The position numbers were made by a program, and so were the translations under genes. Positions 1-6,778 of a DNA stretch of 8,113 nucleotides are shown in pieces (position 1 is the first letter of the stretch; each line of letters starts with the position of its first letter). The notes under the pieces were generated by a model. It had not been told where the DNA came from and searched no databases. It worked only from the letters and a program-made list of their open reading frames with translations. The DNA comes from Halieaceae bacterium. GTDB taxonomy: Bacteria > Pseudomonadota > Gammaproteobacteria > Pseudomonadales > Halieaceae. The stretch is from assembly GCA_009886815.1 (NCBI GenBank), contig QXYP01000169.1, positions 1 to 8,113 on the forward strand, given 5' to 3'.

Positions 1-765
1 GGGCTCAAAGACAATAAATTTGGTGTCGAGCTAGACAGCGCGCTGCGGCTGTACCGAAAGGCCATCGCTTTACCCGGGATTACGCCCATTGGTATTGATT
101 GCCATATTGGCAGCCAGATACTCGATATTGCGCCATTTACCGAGGCGACTCGACACCTGATTCAATTGCTCGAAACGCTGCAGTCAGAGGGAATCGTACT
201 CCAGCATATTGATCTAGGTGGGGGGCTGGGTATTCCCTATGGCACAGAAAATGCCCCTAAAATTACTGATTATGTGGCCGCGCTGACACAAACGCTTTCC
301 GCCCACAACCTCACTTTAATTTTAGAGCCGGGTCGCTCCATCGTCGCCCAGGCCGGTGTCTTACTCACGGAGGTCATGTATTTGAAGCCGACCCCGCACA
401 AAAATTTTGCGTTAGTCGATGCCGCCATGAATGATTTGTTGCGACCCGCCTTATACGGCGCTTGGCAAGATATCGTGCCGGTCAATGAGGTGCATCGGGA
501 TGTAAAGTGTTGGGATGTTGTGGGTCCTGTCTGTGAAACTGGCGATTTCTTGGGTAAAGACCGAAATCTCTCCCTCGCTCAGGGGGACGTGCTTGCCGTT
601 ATGACTGCCGGCGCTTATGGCTTTGTCATGGCTTCCAATTACAACACGCGACCGCGGTCTGCTGAGGTTATGGTCGACGGCGGGAGTGCACACCTCGTTC
701 GGGCGCGTGAACCTCTCGAGACGCTGTGGGTCGACGAATGCTTACTGCCTGAGGCCACCCTATGA
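1..765 (+). CDS. lysA: Diaminopimelate decarboxylase, 3' part (5' end outside window)
   Basis: LysA is a PLP enzyme that decarboxylates meso-diaminopimelate to L-lysine in the cytoplasm, the last step of the pathway. The frame is open from base 1, so only the C-terminal 254 residues of a protein usually near 415 are present; the PLP-lysine region lies off the left edge. Numbering the fragment from base 1, I see HIGSQ at 35-39, the glycine-rich DLGGGLGIPY near 72-81 (phosphate binding), EPGR at 109-112, the active-site cysteine in GPVCETGDF (Cys178), and AGAYGF and SNYNTRPR near 203-219, which carry substrate- and PLP-contacting residues. These are hallmarks of the fold-type III decarboxylase family. 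The order lysA-dapF and the HIGSQ/CETGDF pattern favour LysA over ornithine or arginine decarboxylases. The TGA stop overlaps the dapF ATG (ATGA), which suggests translational coupling. Confidence 0.97.
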   Translation, partial: GLKDNKFGVELDSALRLYRKAIALPGITPIGIDCHIGSQILDIAPFTEATRHLIQLLETLQSEGIVLQHIDLGGGLGIPYGTENAPKITDYVAALTQTLSAHNLTLILEPGRSIVAQAGVLLTEVMYLKPTPHKNFALVDAAMNDLLRPALYGAWQDIVPVNEVHRDVKCWDVVGPVCETGDFLGKDRNLSLAQGDVLAVMTAGAYGFVMASNYNTRPRSAEVMVDGGSAHLVRAREPLETLWVDECLLPEATL

Positions 766-1601
766 AGGTGCGTTTCACTAAAATGCAAGGCGCCGGCAAT
801 GACTTTGTGGTTATCGACAACGTGCGGCAAAACTTGCACATCTCTCCCGGTCAAGTTCGTCGGCTTGCCAACCGGCAGCGGGGAATTGGCTGCGATCAGG
901 TGCTGATCGTCAGTCCACCCGACAGCCCTGATGCCGATTTCCGCTACCATATTTTTAATGCCGATGGCTCTGAGGCTGGCCAATGCGGCAATGGGGCCCG
1001 TTGTTTTGCGCGTTTTGTCAGAGAGCAACGGCTGTCGTCGAAGTCCCATCTCAAAGTGCAGGCCCCAAATGGTCTCATGCAATTGGAAACCGGAAATGAC
1101 GGTCAGATTAGCGCCGAAATGGGTATTCCAATATTTACACCCACTGCGGTCCCCTTCACCACCGATCAAGAACAGCTCGAATATACAATTAACGCGTCGG
1201 GTACCAGCCTAACCATTGGCGTTCTCTCAATGGGCAATCCACACGCTGTTATCGCTGTTGACGATATCCACAAAGCTCCCGTAGCGAGCCTGGGCGCCGC
1301 TATCGAGAAACACCCCCAGTTTAGCGACCGCGTTAACGTGGGCTTTATGCAAATTCTGTCTCGGGACGAGATAAAACTGCGTGTTTTTGAGCGCGGCGCA
1401 GGAGAAACTCTCGCCTGTGGAACAGGCGCCTGCGCCGCCGTCGTGCACGGTATTCGCAAGAACCTGCTCAACAACGCCGTGACAGTGCATCTACCCGGCG
1501 GTAAGCTCTCGGTTGCATGGGAGGGCGATGGCACTGCTGCTTGGCTAAGCGGACCCACGGCCTCGGTATTTGAGGGCACGATCAACCTACACAATCGCTG
1601 A
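762..1601 (+). CDS. dapF: Diaminopimelate epimerase
   Basis: DapF converts LL-diaminopimelate to the meso form used for peptidoglycan cross-linking and as the substrate of LysA. It is a PLP-independent two-cysteine racemase. The protein has 279 residues, close to the usual 274-280. Motifs in order are MQGAGNDFVVID (8-19), GCDQ (43-46), ADGSEAGQCGNGARC (67-81) with the first catalytic Cys75, MGNPHAV (157-163), and ERGAGETLACGTGAC (210-224) with the second catalytic Cys219. Two pseudo-symmetric domains are therefore intact. The ATG overlaps the lysA stop by 4 nt, and MKVRFTKMQG is the normal family N terminus, so this start is secure. No independent promoter is visible, so it is probably transcribed with lysA. 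Confidence 0.98.
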   Translation: MKVRFTKMQGAGNDFVVIDNVRQNLHISPGQVRRLANRQRGIGCDQVLIVSPPDSPDADFRYHIFNADGSEAGQCGNGARCFARFVREQRLSSKSHLKVQAPNGLMQLETGNDGQISAEMGIPIFTPTAVPFTTDQEQLEYTINASGTSLTIGVLSMGNPHAVIAVDDIHKAPVASLGAAIEKHPQFSDRVNVGFMQILSRDEIKLRVFERGAGETLACGTGACAAVVHGIRKNLLNNAVTVHLPGGKLSVAWEGDGTAAWLSGPTASVFEGTINLHNR

Positions 1602-1625
1602 CCGCGGTGCAGAGACAGGATTTCC

Positions 1626-2336
1626 ATGACGGGTGAAACTTTTTCAGAATCTTCCGCAGCATTGCCATCAGAGATGCTCAGTGCCGATGACGTTGCGTCG
1701 TTCCTTACGCAGCACCCTGATTTCTTTGAGGACCGAAAAGAACTGCTAGAAACTCTGGAAATCCCTCACGGTGGTGCGGGCTCAATATCGCTTGTAGAAC
1801 GTCAGGTCAACGTGCTCCGTGAGCGCAACATTGCCATGCGCAGTCGCCTCGCTGAGCTAACGCACAATGCCGAAACCAGTGAGTCGATACTCGAAGCCTC
1901 ACAGCGCATGATATTAACGCTGCTGCAGTGCCAAGAGGTGGCGCACTTGGGATCCACTATAGAAACAGGGCTGCTTGATTTTTTCGGTGTGGAATATGCC
2001 TCCCATGTCTGGCTGACACCCGCTTCAGAAAGCTTAGGCGACGTTGTTGCCTGCGCTACAGATCGTCAAAATATTATCGAGACCCTGCTACGACGCCAGC
2101 GCGCCTACTGCGGTGTTTTCCGTGCTGACGAAATGTCAGCCATGTTCCCAGGTTGCGCGTCAGAGGGATCTGCCGCCATAGCGCCACTGCATCTCAATGG
2201 TGTTCTGATCGGTGCCATCGGCGTTGGCTCAAGCGACGTTAATCGCTACGACAACACGGTTGGCACGCTTTTCCTGGAAAATTTAGCGGAAGTGGTCATG
2301 CATCTGCCCTGTGTAGAGCCAATACCCACCACGTGA
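1626..2336 (+). CDS. yigA: DUF484 family protein (YigA-like)
   Basis: This 236-residue protein belongs to the DUF484 family, found between dapF and xerC in many Gammaproteobacteria (E. coli yigA). Its biochemical role is not established as far as I know. The N-terminal signature is clear: VASFLTQHPDFFEDRKELL (23-41), then IPHGGAGSISLVERQVNVLRER (46-67). Residues about 55-105 look helical and coiled-coil-like. The remainder (about 105-225) resembles a GAF-like alpha/beta domain, an inference from the family and not from specific motifs. There is no signal peptide or membrane segment. The start is supported by AGGA at 1617-1620, five bases before the ATG. The gene follows dapF by 24 nt, and its TGA overlaps the xerC GTG by 4 nt, so XerC translation is probably coupled to it. 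Confidence 0.93.
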   Translation: MTGETFSESSAALPSEMLSADDVASFLTQHPDFFEDRKELLETLEIPHGGAGSISLVERQVNVLRERNIAMRSRLAELTHNAETSESILEASQRMILTLLQCQEVAHLGSTIETGLLDFFGVEYASHVWLTPASESLGDVVACATDRQNIIETLLRRQRAYCGVFRADEMSAMFPGCASEGSAAIAPLHLNGVLIGAIGVGSSDVNRYDNTVGTLFLENLAEVVMHLPCVEPIPTT

Positions 2337-3244
2337 GTGATTCCCTAGCTGCTGCCTGCGATATTTTCCTAAGCTATCAGCGAGACGTCCGACAGGTGTC
2401 TCATCACACCCTCGAGGGTTATGGCCGCGATATTCGACGATTTATTGTCTTTTGTGCAGCATCAAACACCCAAGAACCAGCCGCTGTGAGAGAGGCCGAC
2501 GTCAGAAACTGGGTCGCCCAGTTGCATCGACAAGGCCTATCCCCCACGAGTATCCAGCGGGCGCTGTCCTCAATACGCTCACTTTATCGATTTATTTCAG
2601 AGCGGGACGCGAGTGTCGGAAACCCCGCACTCGGTGTTCAAGCGCCAAAACGGCGACGCAGCCTACCCAAAACCCTAGACCCAGATAGCGTGAATCACTT
2701 ATTTCAGTGGCAACCGGAAACAACCCTCGACTTCAGGGATATGGCAATAGCAGAACTTTTATACTCTTCTGGGTTACGTCTTTCAGAGCTCATATCAGCA
2801 AACATAAACGACTTGGAGTTCAATGAGCGGATCATTACGGTGACGGGTAAGGGTCGAAAAACCCGAAAGCTGCCGGTCGGTGGGCCCGCCCTCAAAGCCG
2901 TTGAAAAATGGCTTTCACTTCGCCCTCTAGGCACCGAAGACGTGCAGCCCGCTTCACCATTATTTGTGTCTAATCGGGGTCAACGTATTAGCCCACGCAG
3001 CGTGCAGCTGCGTCTGCAACGCATGGCGCGATTTAGCGCACTCCCTGGCAAACTGCACCCTCACATGCTGCGACACTCCTTCGCCAGCCACATGCTAGAG
3101 TCCAGTGGTGACTTGAGAGCTGTGCAAGAGTTACTGGGACATTCTGATATCAGCACGACTCAAATATATACGCATCTGGACTTCCAACATTTATCGAAGG
3201 TCTACGATGCTGCACATCCCCGAGCACGGCGAAAAAACAAATGA
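2333..3244 (+). CDS. xerC: Tyrosine recombinase XerC
   Basis: XerC acts with XerD at the dif site to resolve chromosome dimers at division. The protein has 303 residues, matching the family. Residues 1-105 form the SAM-like core-binding domain (SYQRDVRQVSHHTLEGYGRD pattern at 14-33). The catalytic domain carries the full tyrosine-recombinase set: Arg149 (SSGLRLSEL), Lys173 (TGKGRKTR), His244 and Arg247 (HPHMLRHSF), His270 (LLGHSDIS) and nucleophile Tyr279 (TQIYTHLD). The start is GTG inside GTGA, overlapping the DUF484 stop by 4 nt. The context dapF-DUF484-xerC-HAD phosphatase identifies it as XerC rather than XerD or an integron/phage integrase. The end overlaps the next gene by 4 nt. Confidence 0.97.
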   Translation: MSDSLAAACDIFLSYQRDVRQVSHHTLEGYGRDIRRFIVFCAASNTQEPAAVREADVRNWVAQLHRQGLSPTSIQRALSSIRSLYRFISERDASVGNPALGVQAPKRRRSLPKTLDPDSVNHLFQWQPETTLDFRDMAIAELLYSSGLRLSELISANINDLEFNERIITVTGKGRKTRKLPVGGPALKAVEKWLSLRPLGTEDVQPASPLFVSNRGQRISPRSVQLRLQRMARFSALPGKLHPHMLRHSFASHMLESSGDLRAVQELLGHSDISTTQIYTHLDFQHLSKVYDAAHPRARRKNK

Positions 3245-3945
3245 CGATTAAAGTCATTACCTTTGACTTAGACGATACCCTTTGGGATGTTCGGCCCGCT
3301 CTTATCAAGGCTGAAGCCGCTCAAAATGCATGGTTGGAAGCCCACTACCCGCAGGTATTAGAGGGCCTTGATTCAGAAAACCTAAAGCGAATTCGCCAGC
3401 AGGTTCTAACGCGGGAACCACAACTCGCCCATCAGATAAGTGCTTTTAGACAGGCGGTACTGCAGCAATCGCTGGAAGAAGGGGGGTTGTTACAGGCAGA
3501 AGCCCAATGGGCGGCGAAGGCAGCTTTTCAGGCATTTATCGCCCGACGGCACGACGTGGCGCTGTACCCGGAGTCACTACCCTTACTGACAGCGCTATCA
3601 CAAGATTACACCTTAGGTGCACTGACCAACGGCAATGCCGATGTCACCAAAACACCCTTGGGTCAGTTTTTTGATTTCGCCTTCAAGGCCGAGGATGTGG
3701 GTGCCGCCAAGCCAGAACCAGCACTTTTTAATCACGCTCTTAAACACACTGGCGGTCAGGCCAGTGCCATGATTCATGTCGGTGACAGTCATGAGCATGA
3801 TGTCGTGGGGGCGCATCGAGCAGGCATCCGTTCCGTCTGGTTCACCCAACAAGGTAGTGACAGCGACTACGCTGATCACATTATTGCGTGTCTCACAGAG
3901 CTACCCAGTTTGCTGCGGCGCTTACAAACCGCCGCCCATTCCTAA
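3241..3945 (+). CDS. yigB: HAD-superfamily phosphatase, YigB-like
   Basis: This 234-residue haloacid dehalogenase family phosphatase sits directly after xerC, as yigB does in E. coli. E. coli YigB is one of the enzymes that dephosphorylate 5-amino-6-(5-phosphoribitylamino)uracil in riboflavin synthesis; that substrate is assigned here only by family and synteny. All four HAD motifs are visible: motif I FDLDDT (8-13) with nucleophile Asp9 and acid/base Asp11, motif II LTNGNAD (128-134), motif III lysine in AAKPEPALF (Lys157), and motif IV HVGDSHEHDVVGA (179-191) with Asp182 and Asp187. The helical stretch 20-105 fits a C1-type cap. The ATG overlaps the xerC TGA (ATGA). The stop lies only 10 nt from the end of the convergent PII gene, with no obvious terminator between them. 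Confidence 0.92.
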   Translation: MTIKVITFDLDDTLWDVRPALIKAEAAQNAWLEAHYPQVLEGLDSENLKRIRQQVLTREPQLAHQISAFRQAVLQQSLEEGGLLQAEAQWAAKAAFQAFIARRHDVALYPESLPLLTALSQDYTLGALTNGNADVTKTPLGQFFDFAFKAEDVGAAKPEPALFNHALKHTGGQASAMIHVGDSHEHDVVGAHRAGIRSVWFTQQGSDSDYADHIIACLTELPSLLRRLQTAAHS

Positions 3946-3955
3946 ACCACGGAAA

Positions 3956-4300
<345 letters not shown>

Positions 4301-4328
4301 TTACTACCTTTAGGTTGCATAGGCTTAC

Positions 4329-4356
4329 ATTATGATCGGCTCGTGGAATTTGGCAA
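4329..4356 (-). promoter_or_regulatory. Sigma-70-like promoter for the downstream PII gene
   Basis: On the minus strand, TTGCCA (4356-4351) is a 5/6 match to the -35 consensus. It is followed after 16 nt by CATAAT (4334-4329), a 5/6 match to the -10. Initiation would fall near 4322, about 28 nt before the ATG. No GG-N10-GC sigma-54 pattern was found in this gap. The call rests on consensus matching only. Confidence 0.55.
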
Positions 4357-4362
4357 TGCCAA
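4350..4362. promoter_or_regulatory. Perfect dyad overlapping the -35 of the downstream PII promoter
   Basis: TTGGCA-A-TGCCAA is a perfect 6+1+6 inverted repeat. It covers the putative -35 hexamer of the PII promoter, a typical position for a repressor operator. It does not match the NtrC core GCAC-N7-GTGC, and I cannot name the regulator. Confidence 0.4.
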
Positions 4363-4371
4363 GAGAGCATT

Positions 4372-4387
4372 CCGTGTTGATTCACGG
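4372..4387. repeat. Short inverted repeat upstream of the PII promoter
   Basis: CCGTG-TTGATT-CACGG is a perfect 5 bp inverted repeat with a 6 nt spacer. It lies between the amtB terminator and the -35 of the downstream PII promoter. It could be a second protein site or a minor hairpin; nothing decides its role. Confidence 0.3.
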
Positions 4388-4398
4388 GTACAGATTGC

Positions 4399-4423
4399 AA
4401 AAAAAAGGGGCCCAAAGGGCCCC
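4399..4423 (-). terminator. Intrinsic terminator of the glnK-amtB operon
   Basis: Read on the minus strand, the stem GGGGCCC, loop TTT and stem GGGCCCC are followed directly by a run of eight T residues. This is a perfect 7 bp all-G/C stem with a U-tract. It begins 23 nt after the amtB stop codon. The U-tract is present only in the minus direction, so it terminates amtB transcription and separates it from the PII gene beyond. Confidence 0.92.
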
Positions 4424-4446
4424 AAACAATCAGCCGATGTGAGGTA

Positions 4447-5682
4447 TCAACGGGCTGAGGTGAACTCTGGGTATGCTTCCATACCACATTCCGACAGGTC
4501 TGAACCTTCGTACTCTTCCTCTTCAGAGACACGGAGTCCCATGACCGCCCTAATGATTCCAAAGGTGACCAGTGAAGCAAGGAAAACCCAACCAAAGATC
4601 GTGATGGCACCGATAATCTGGCCTGAGAATGCCGCACCGTCGTTAGTGACGGGTACCAATAGCAGACCGAGTAAACCAACAACACCGTGAACCGAGATCG
4701 CACCGACGGGATCGTCGATCTTTAGTTTGTCCAAAGTGATGATGGAAAACACCACCAGAACACCACCTAGAGCACCAAAGAGCGTCGCCTGCAACGCTGA
4801 CGGTGTGTCAGGACCCGCGGTGATCGCAACCAAGCCGGCAAGACAACCGTTCAAGGCCATCGTGAGGTCGGCCTTACCAAACATCAGCTTGGCTGTGACC
4901 AGTGCCGCGAGACACCCACCCGCTGCTGCGGCATTGGTGTTCATAAACACAATCGCTACCGAGTTTGCAGCATCTACCGAGGCCGTTGCTAAGACAGAGC
5001 CTCCGTTAAATCCAAACCAGCCCAGCCAAAGGATAAACGTGCCCAAGGTCGCCAGGGGTAGGTTAGCACCCGGAAACGCGTTGACCTCGCCATTAGGCCC
5101 GTATTTGCCTTTACGAGGGCCGACTAATACCACACCGGCCAACGCGGCAGCGGCACCCGCCATATGAACAATGCCCGAGCCAGCAAAGTCGAGGAATCCA
5201 AGATCGCCCAAGGTGTAGGCGCCAAAGACTGGGTTTCCACCCCAGGTCCAACTCCCCTCTAATGGGTAGATGACACCTGTCATCACGACTGCAAAGGCCA
5301 AGAAGGCAAACAGCTTCATGCGCTCCGCAACGGCACCTGAGACAATCGACATCGCTGTCGCTACAAACACGACCTGAAAGAAGAAATCGGCTGAGGGAGC
5401 ATAAGCCGCGGGCTCATCAGCCCCGGTGACGCCATTCCCCGTAATGCCACTAAGCAGATAGTCGCCGCCGTACATAATCGCGTAACCACACACCATGTAC
5501 ATGGTGCAGGCAACCGCAAACAACGCGACGTTTTTAGTCAGTATTTCAACCGTGTTTTTGCCTCTGACGAGGCCTGCTTCGAGCATGGCGAAACCTGCCG
5601 CCATCCACATCACTAAAGCACCACACACCAAGAAGTAAAAGGTGTCCAGCGCGTACTGCAACTGAAAAATTTCGTTCTCCAT
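4447..5682 (-). CDS. amtB: Ammonium transporter, Amt family
   Basis: AmtB forms a trimeric inner-membrane channel for ammonium and is closed by binding of unmodified PII through its T-loop. The protein has 411 residues, typical of the family, with about 11 predicted membrane helices. The first (about 14-36) starts close to the N terminus, so there is no long cleavable signal like that of E. coli AmtB. Family landmarks are FFQVVF (101-106) with phenylalanines likely at the pore mouth, AVAERMK (117-123), GSWTWGG (143-149), DFAGSGIVHMAG (165-176) with the conserved Asp165 and pore His173, GWFGFNGGS (221-229), and GAISVHGVVG (327-336) with the second pore His332. The cytosolic tail MGLRVSEEEEYEGSDLSECG (381-400) is the conserved segment that couples to PII. 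AGGA at 5690-5693, seven bases ahead, supports the start. It lies 23 nt after the upstream PII gene. Confidence 0.97.
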   Translation of the reverse strand: MENEIFQLQYALDTFYFLVCGALVMWMAAGFAMLEAGLVRGKNTVEILTKNVALFAVACTMYMVCGYAIMYGGDYLLSGITGNGVTGADEPAAYAPSADFFFQVVFVATAMSIVSGAVAERMKLFAFLAFAVVMTGVIYPLEGSWTWGGNPVFGAYTLGDLGFLDFAGSGIVHMAGAAAALAGVVLVGPRKGKYGPNGEVNAFPGANLPLATLGTFILWLGWFGFNGGSVLATASVDAANSVAIVFMNTNAAAAGGCLAALVTAKLMFGKADLTMALNGCLAGLVAITAGPDTPSALQATLFGALGGVLVVFSIITLDKLKIDDPVGAISVHGVVGLLGLLLVPVTNDGAAFSGQIIGAITIFGWVFLASLVTFGIIRAVMGLRVSEEEEYEGSDLSECGMEAYPEFTSAR

Positions 5683-5705
5683 GATTGATTCCTGTTCCCT
5701 ATGGA

Positions 5706-6106
<401 letters not shown>

Positions 6107-6141
6107 GGCAACTCCTTTTAAGTGATCCTTTGTTTTCCGCC

Positions 6142-6156
6142 GCACCACAATCGTGT
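6142..6156. promoter_or_regulatory. NtrC-like site within the glnK leader
   Basis: GCACCACAATCGTGT keeps the GCAC-N7-GTG core of the NtrC consensus with one mismatch at the last base. It lies about 15-30 nt downstream of the inferred sigma-54 start, an unusual place for an activator site. It may be chance, or may act for another promoter. Confidence 0.3.
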
Positions 6157-6181
6157 CCTGCGTCGGTATGCCCCTTGCCTT

Positions 6182-6198
6182 AGCGAGCGCTGTACCAA
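6182..6198 (-). promoter_or_regulatory. Sigma-54-like (-24/-12) promoter of glnK-amtB
   Basis: Minus-strand TTGGTAC at 6198-6192 and TCGCT at 6186-6182 place GG and GC exactly 10 nt apart, as sigma-54 requires. Against the consensus TTGGCACG-N4-TTGCW there are three mismatches. It is the best GG-N10-GC match I found between 6240 and 6045. The inferred start is near 6171, leaving a leader of about 127 nt. The assignment fits the known NtrC/sigma-54 control of glnK-amtB in Proteobacteria. Confidence 0.5.
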
Positions 6199-6216
6199 AA
6201 ATATTAAATACAATTA

Positions 6217-6229
6217 ATTCAATGCTTTA
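6217..6229 (+). promoter_or_regulatory. IHF-like site between NtrC-like site and promoter
   Basis: ATTCAATGCTTTA matches the IHF core WATCAA-N4-TTR at 8 of 9 defined positions, in an A/T-rich stretch (about 6198-6238). It is centred about 50 nt upstream of the inferred sigma-54 start, where IHF commonly bends DNA to bring the activator to the polymerase. The A/T-rich setting raises the chance of a random match. Confidence 0.35.
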
Positions 6230-6274
6230 GGTTTTTTAGCCGCTAGGCTCAGCACACAAAGCCAGTAAAAAGCC

Positions 6275-6289
6275 GCACCATCGCAGTGC
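6275..6289. promoter_or_regulatory. NtrC-like enhancer site upstream of glnK-amtB
   Basis: GCACCATCGCAGTGC carries the complete palindromic core GCAC-N7-GTGC of NtrC (NR-I) sites. Its centre is about 111 nt upstream of the inferred sigma-54 start, the distance expected of an NtrC enhancer. It lies on the side of the intergenic region shared with ubiK. Confidence 0.5.
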
Positions 6290-6393
6290 AGCCCTGCCCC
6301 GCCGATGGGCGAAATAGGCTGTTTCCGATGTGGGGGAATGCATCATCCTGAGTTACATTGACGGTCATTGGGCACACAGGGACACAACTCACC

Positions 6394-6690
6394 ATGCAGC
6401 AAGATGATAAAAACAATGGCACAGAAGAAGGGGGGCAGCGCCGCTCCCCAGCAGATCTGTTCGAGCGGCTGCTAGGCCGCGACAACCCCGTCATTGAACA
6501 GCTCGATAAAAATGCGCGTCTGCTGGCACAATCTGCGCTGTCTAAGCTCGATGTGGTGCCGCGCTCTGAATTCGACGCACAGTCGGCAGTTCTGCAAAGA
6601 ACCCGTCAACGCATTGAAGAACTTGAAACCAAGCTCGAATCCCTGACGCAACAGCTCGATGACATCGACAAAGGCACCAGCAACCCATAA
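6394..6690 (+). CDS. ubiK: Ubiquinone biosynthesis accessory factor UbiK (BMFP/YqiC family)
   Basis: UbiK is a small helical protein that helps the aerobic ubiquinone-biosynthesis complex, through UbiJ in E. coli, and was earlier studied as the membrane-fusogenic protein BMFP/YqiC. The chosen frame encodes 98 residues. The family core is clear: LLAQSALSKLDVVPRSEFDA (43-62), followed by QSAVLQRTRQRIEELETKLE (63-82). Residues about 58-92 form a coiled coil. The first 20 residues are polar and poorly conserved. The same frame could begin at a TTG at 6358, adding 12 residues, but that start has no ribosome binding site and the added sequence is not UbiK-like. The ATG at 6394 also has only a distant AGGG (12 nt), so the start is moderately certain. 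It runs in the same direction as comM, 88 nt ahead of it. Confidence 0.88.
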   Translation: MQQDDKNNGTEEGGQRRSPADLFERLLGRDNPVIEQLDKNARLLAQSALSKLDVVPRSEFDAQSAVLQRTRQRIEELETKLESLTQQLDDIDKGTSNP

Positions 6691-6778
6691 CCCCCAAAAG
6701 CCCGCTTTACTGCTTACCACAAACGCTCAAACGTGCTGCGGCAAGGATGCTCGCAACAGGTCCAATCAAGGATGATCC

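Noticed and set aside
639..1169. Minus-strand open frame of 176 codons across the lysA/dapF junction
   Set aside because: It is antisense to two well-supported genes, has no recognisable family features and no ribosome binding site that I can support.
1166..1627. Minus-strand open frame of 153 codons inside dapF
   Set aside because: It is a shadow of dapF codon use; the + strand frame has the complete epimerase motifs.
6107..6171. Leader of glnK considered as a riboswitch, such as a glutamine-sensing RNA
   Set aside because: I see none of the conserved pieces of known riboswitch classes and no alternative hairpins by eye.
6249..6494. Minus-strand open frame of 81 codons upstream of glnK
   Set aside because: It overlaps ubiK in antisense, and the translated sequence shows no family features or coding signs.
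6696..6707. AAAGC-CC-GCTTT repeat after ubiK, considered as a terminator
   Set aside because: The stem is 5 bp with a 2 nt loop and no following T-run, so it is not a credible intrinsic terminator.
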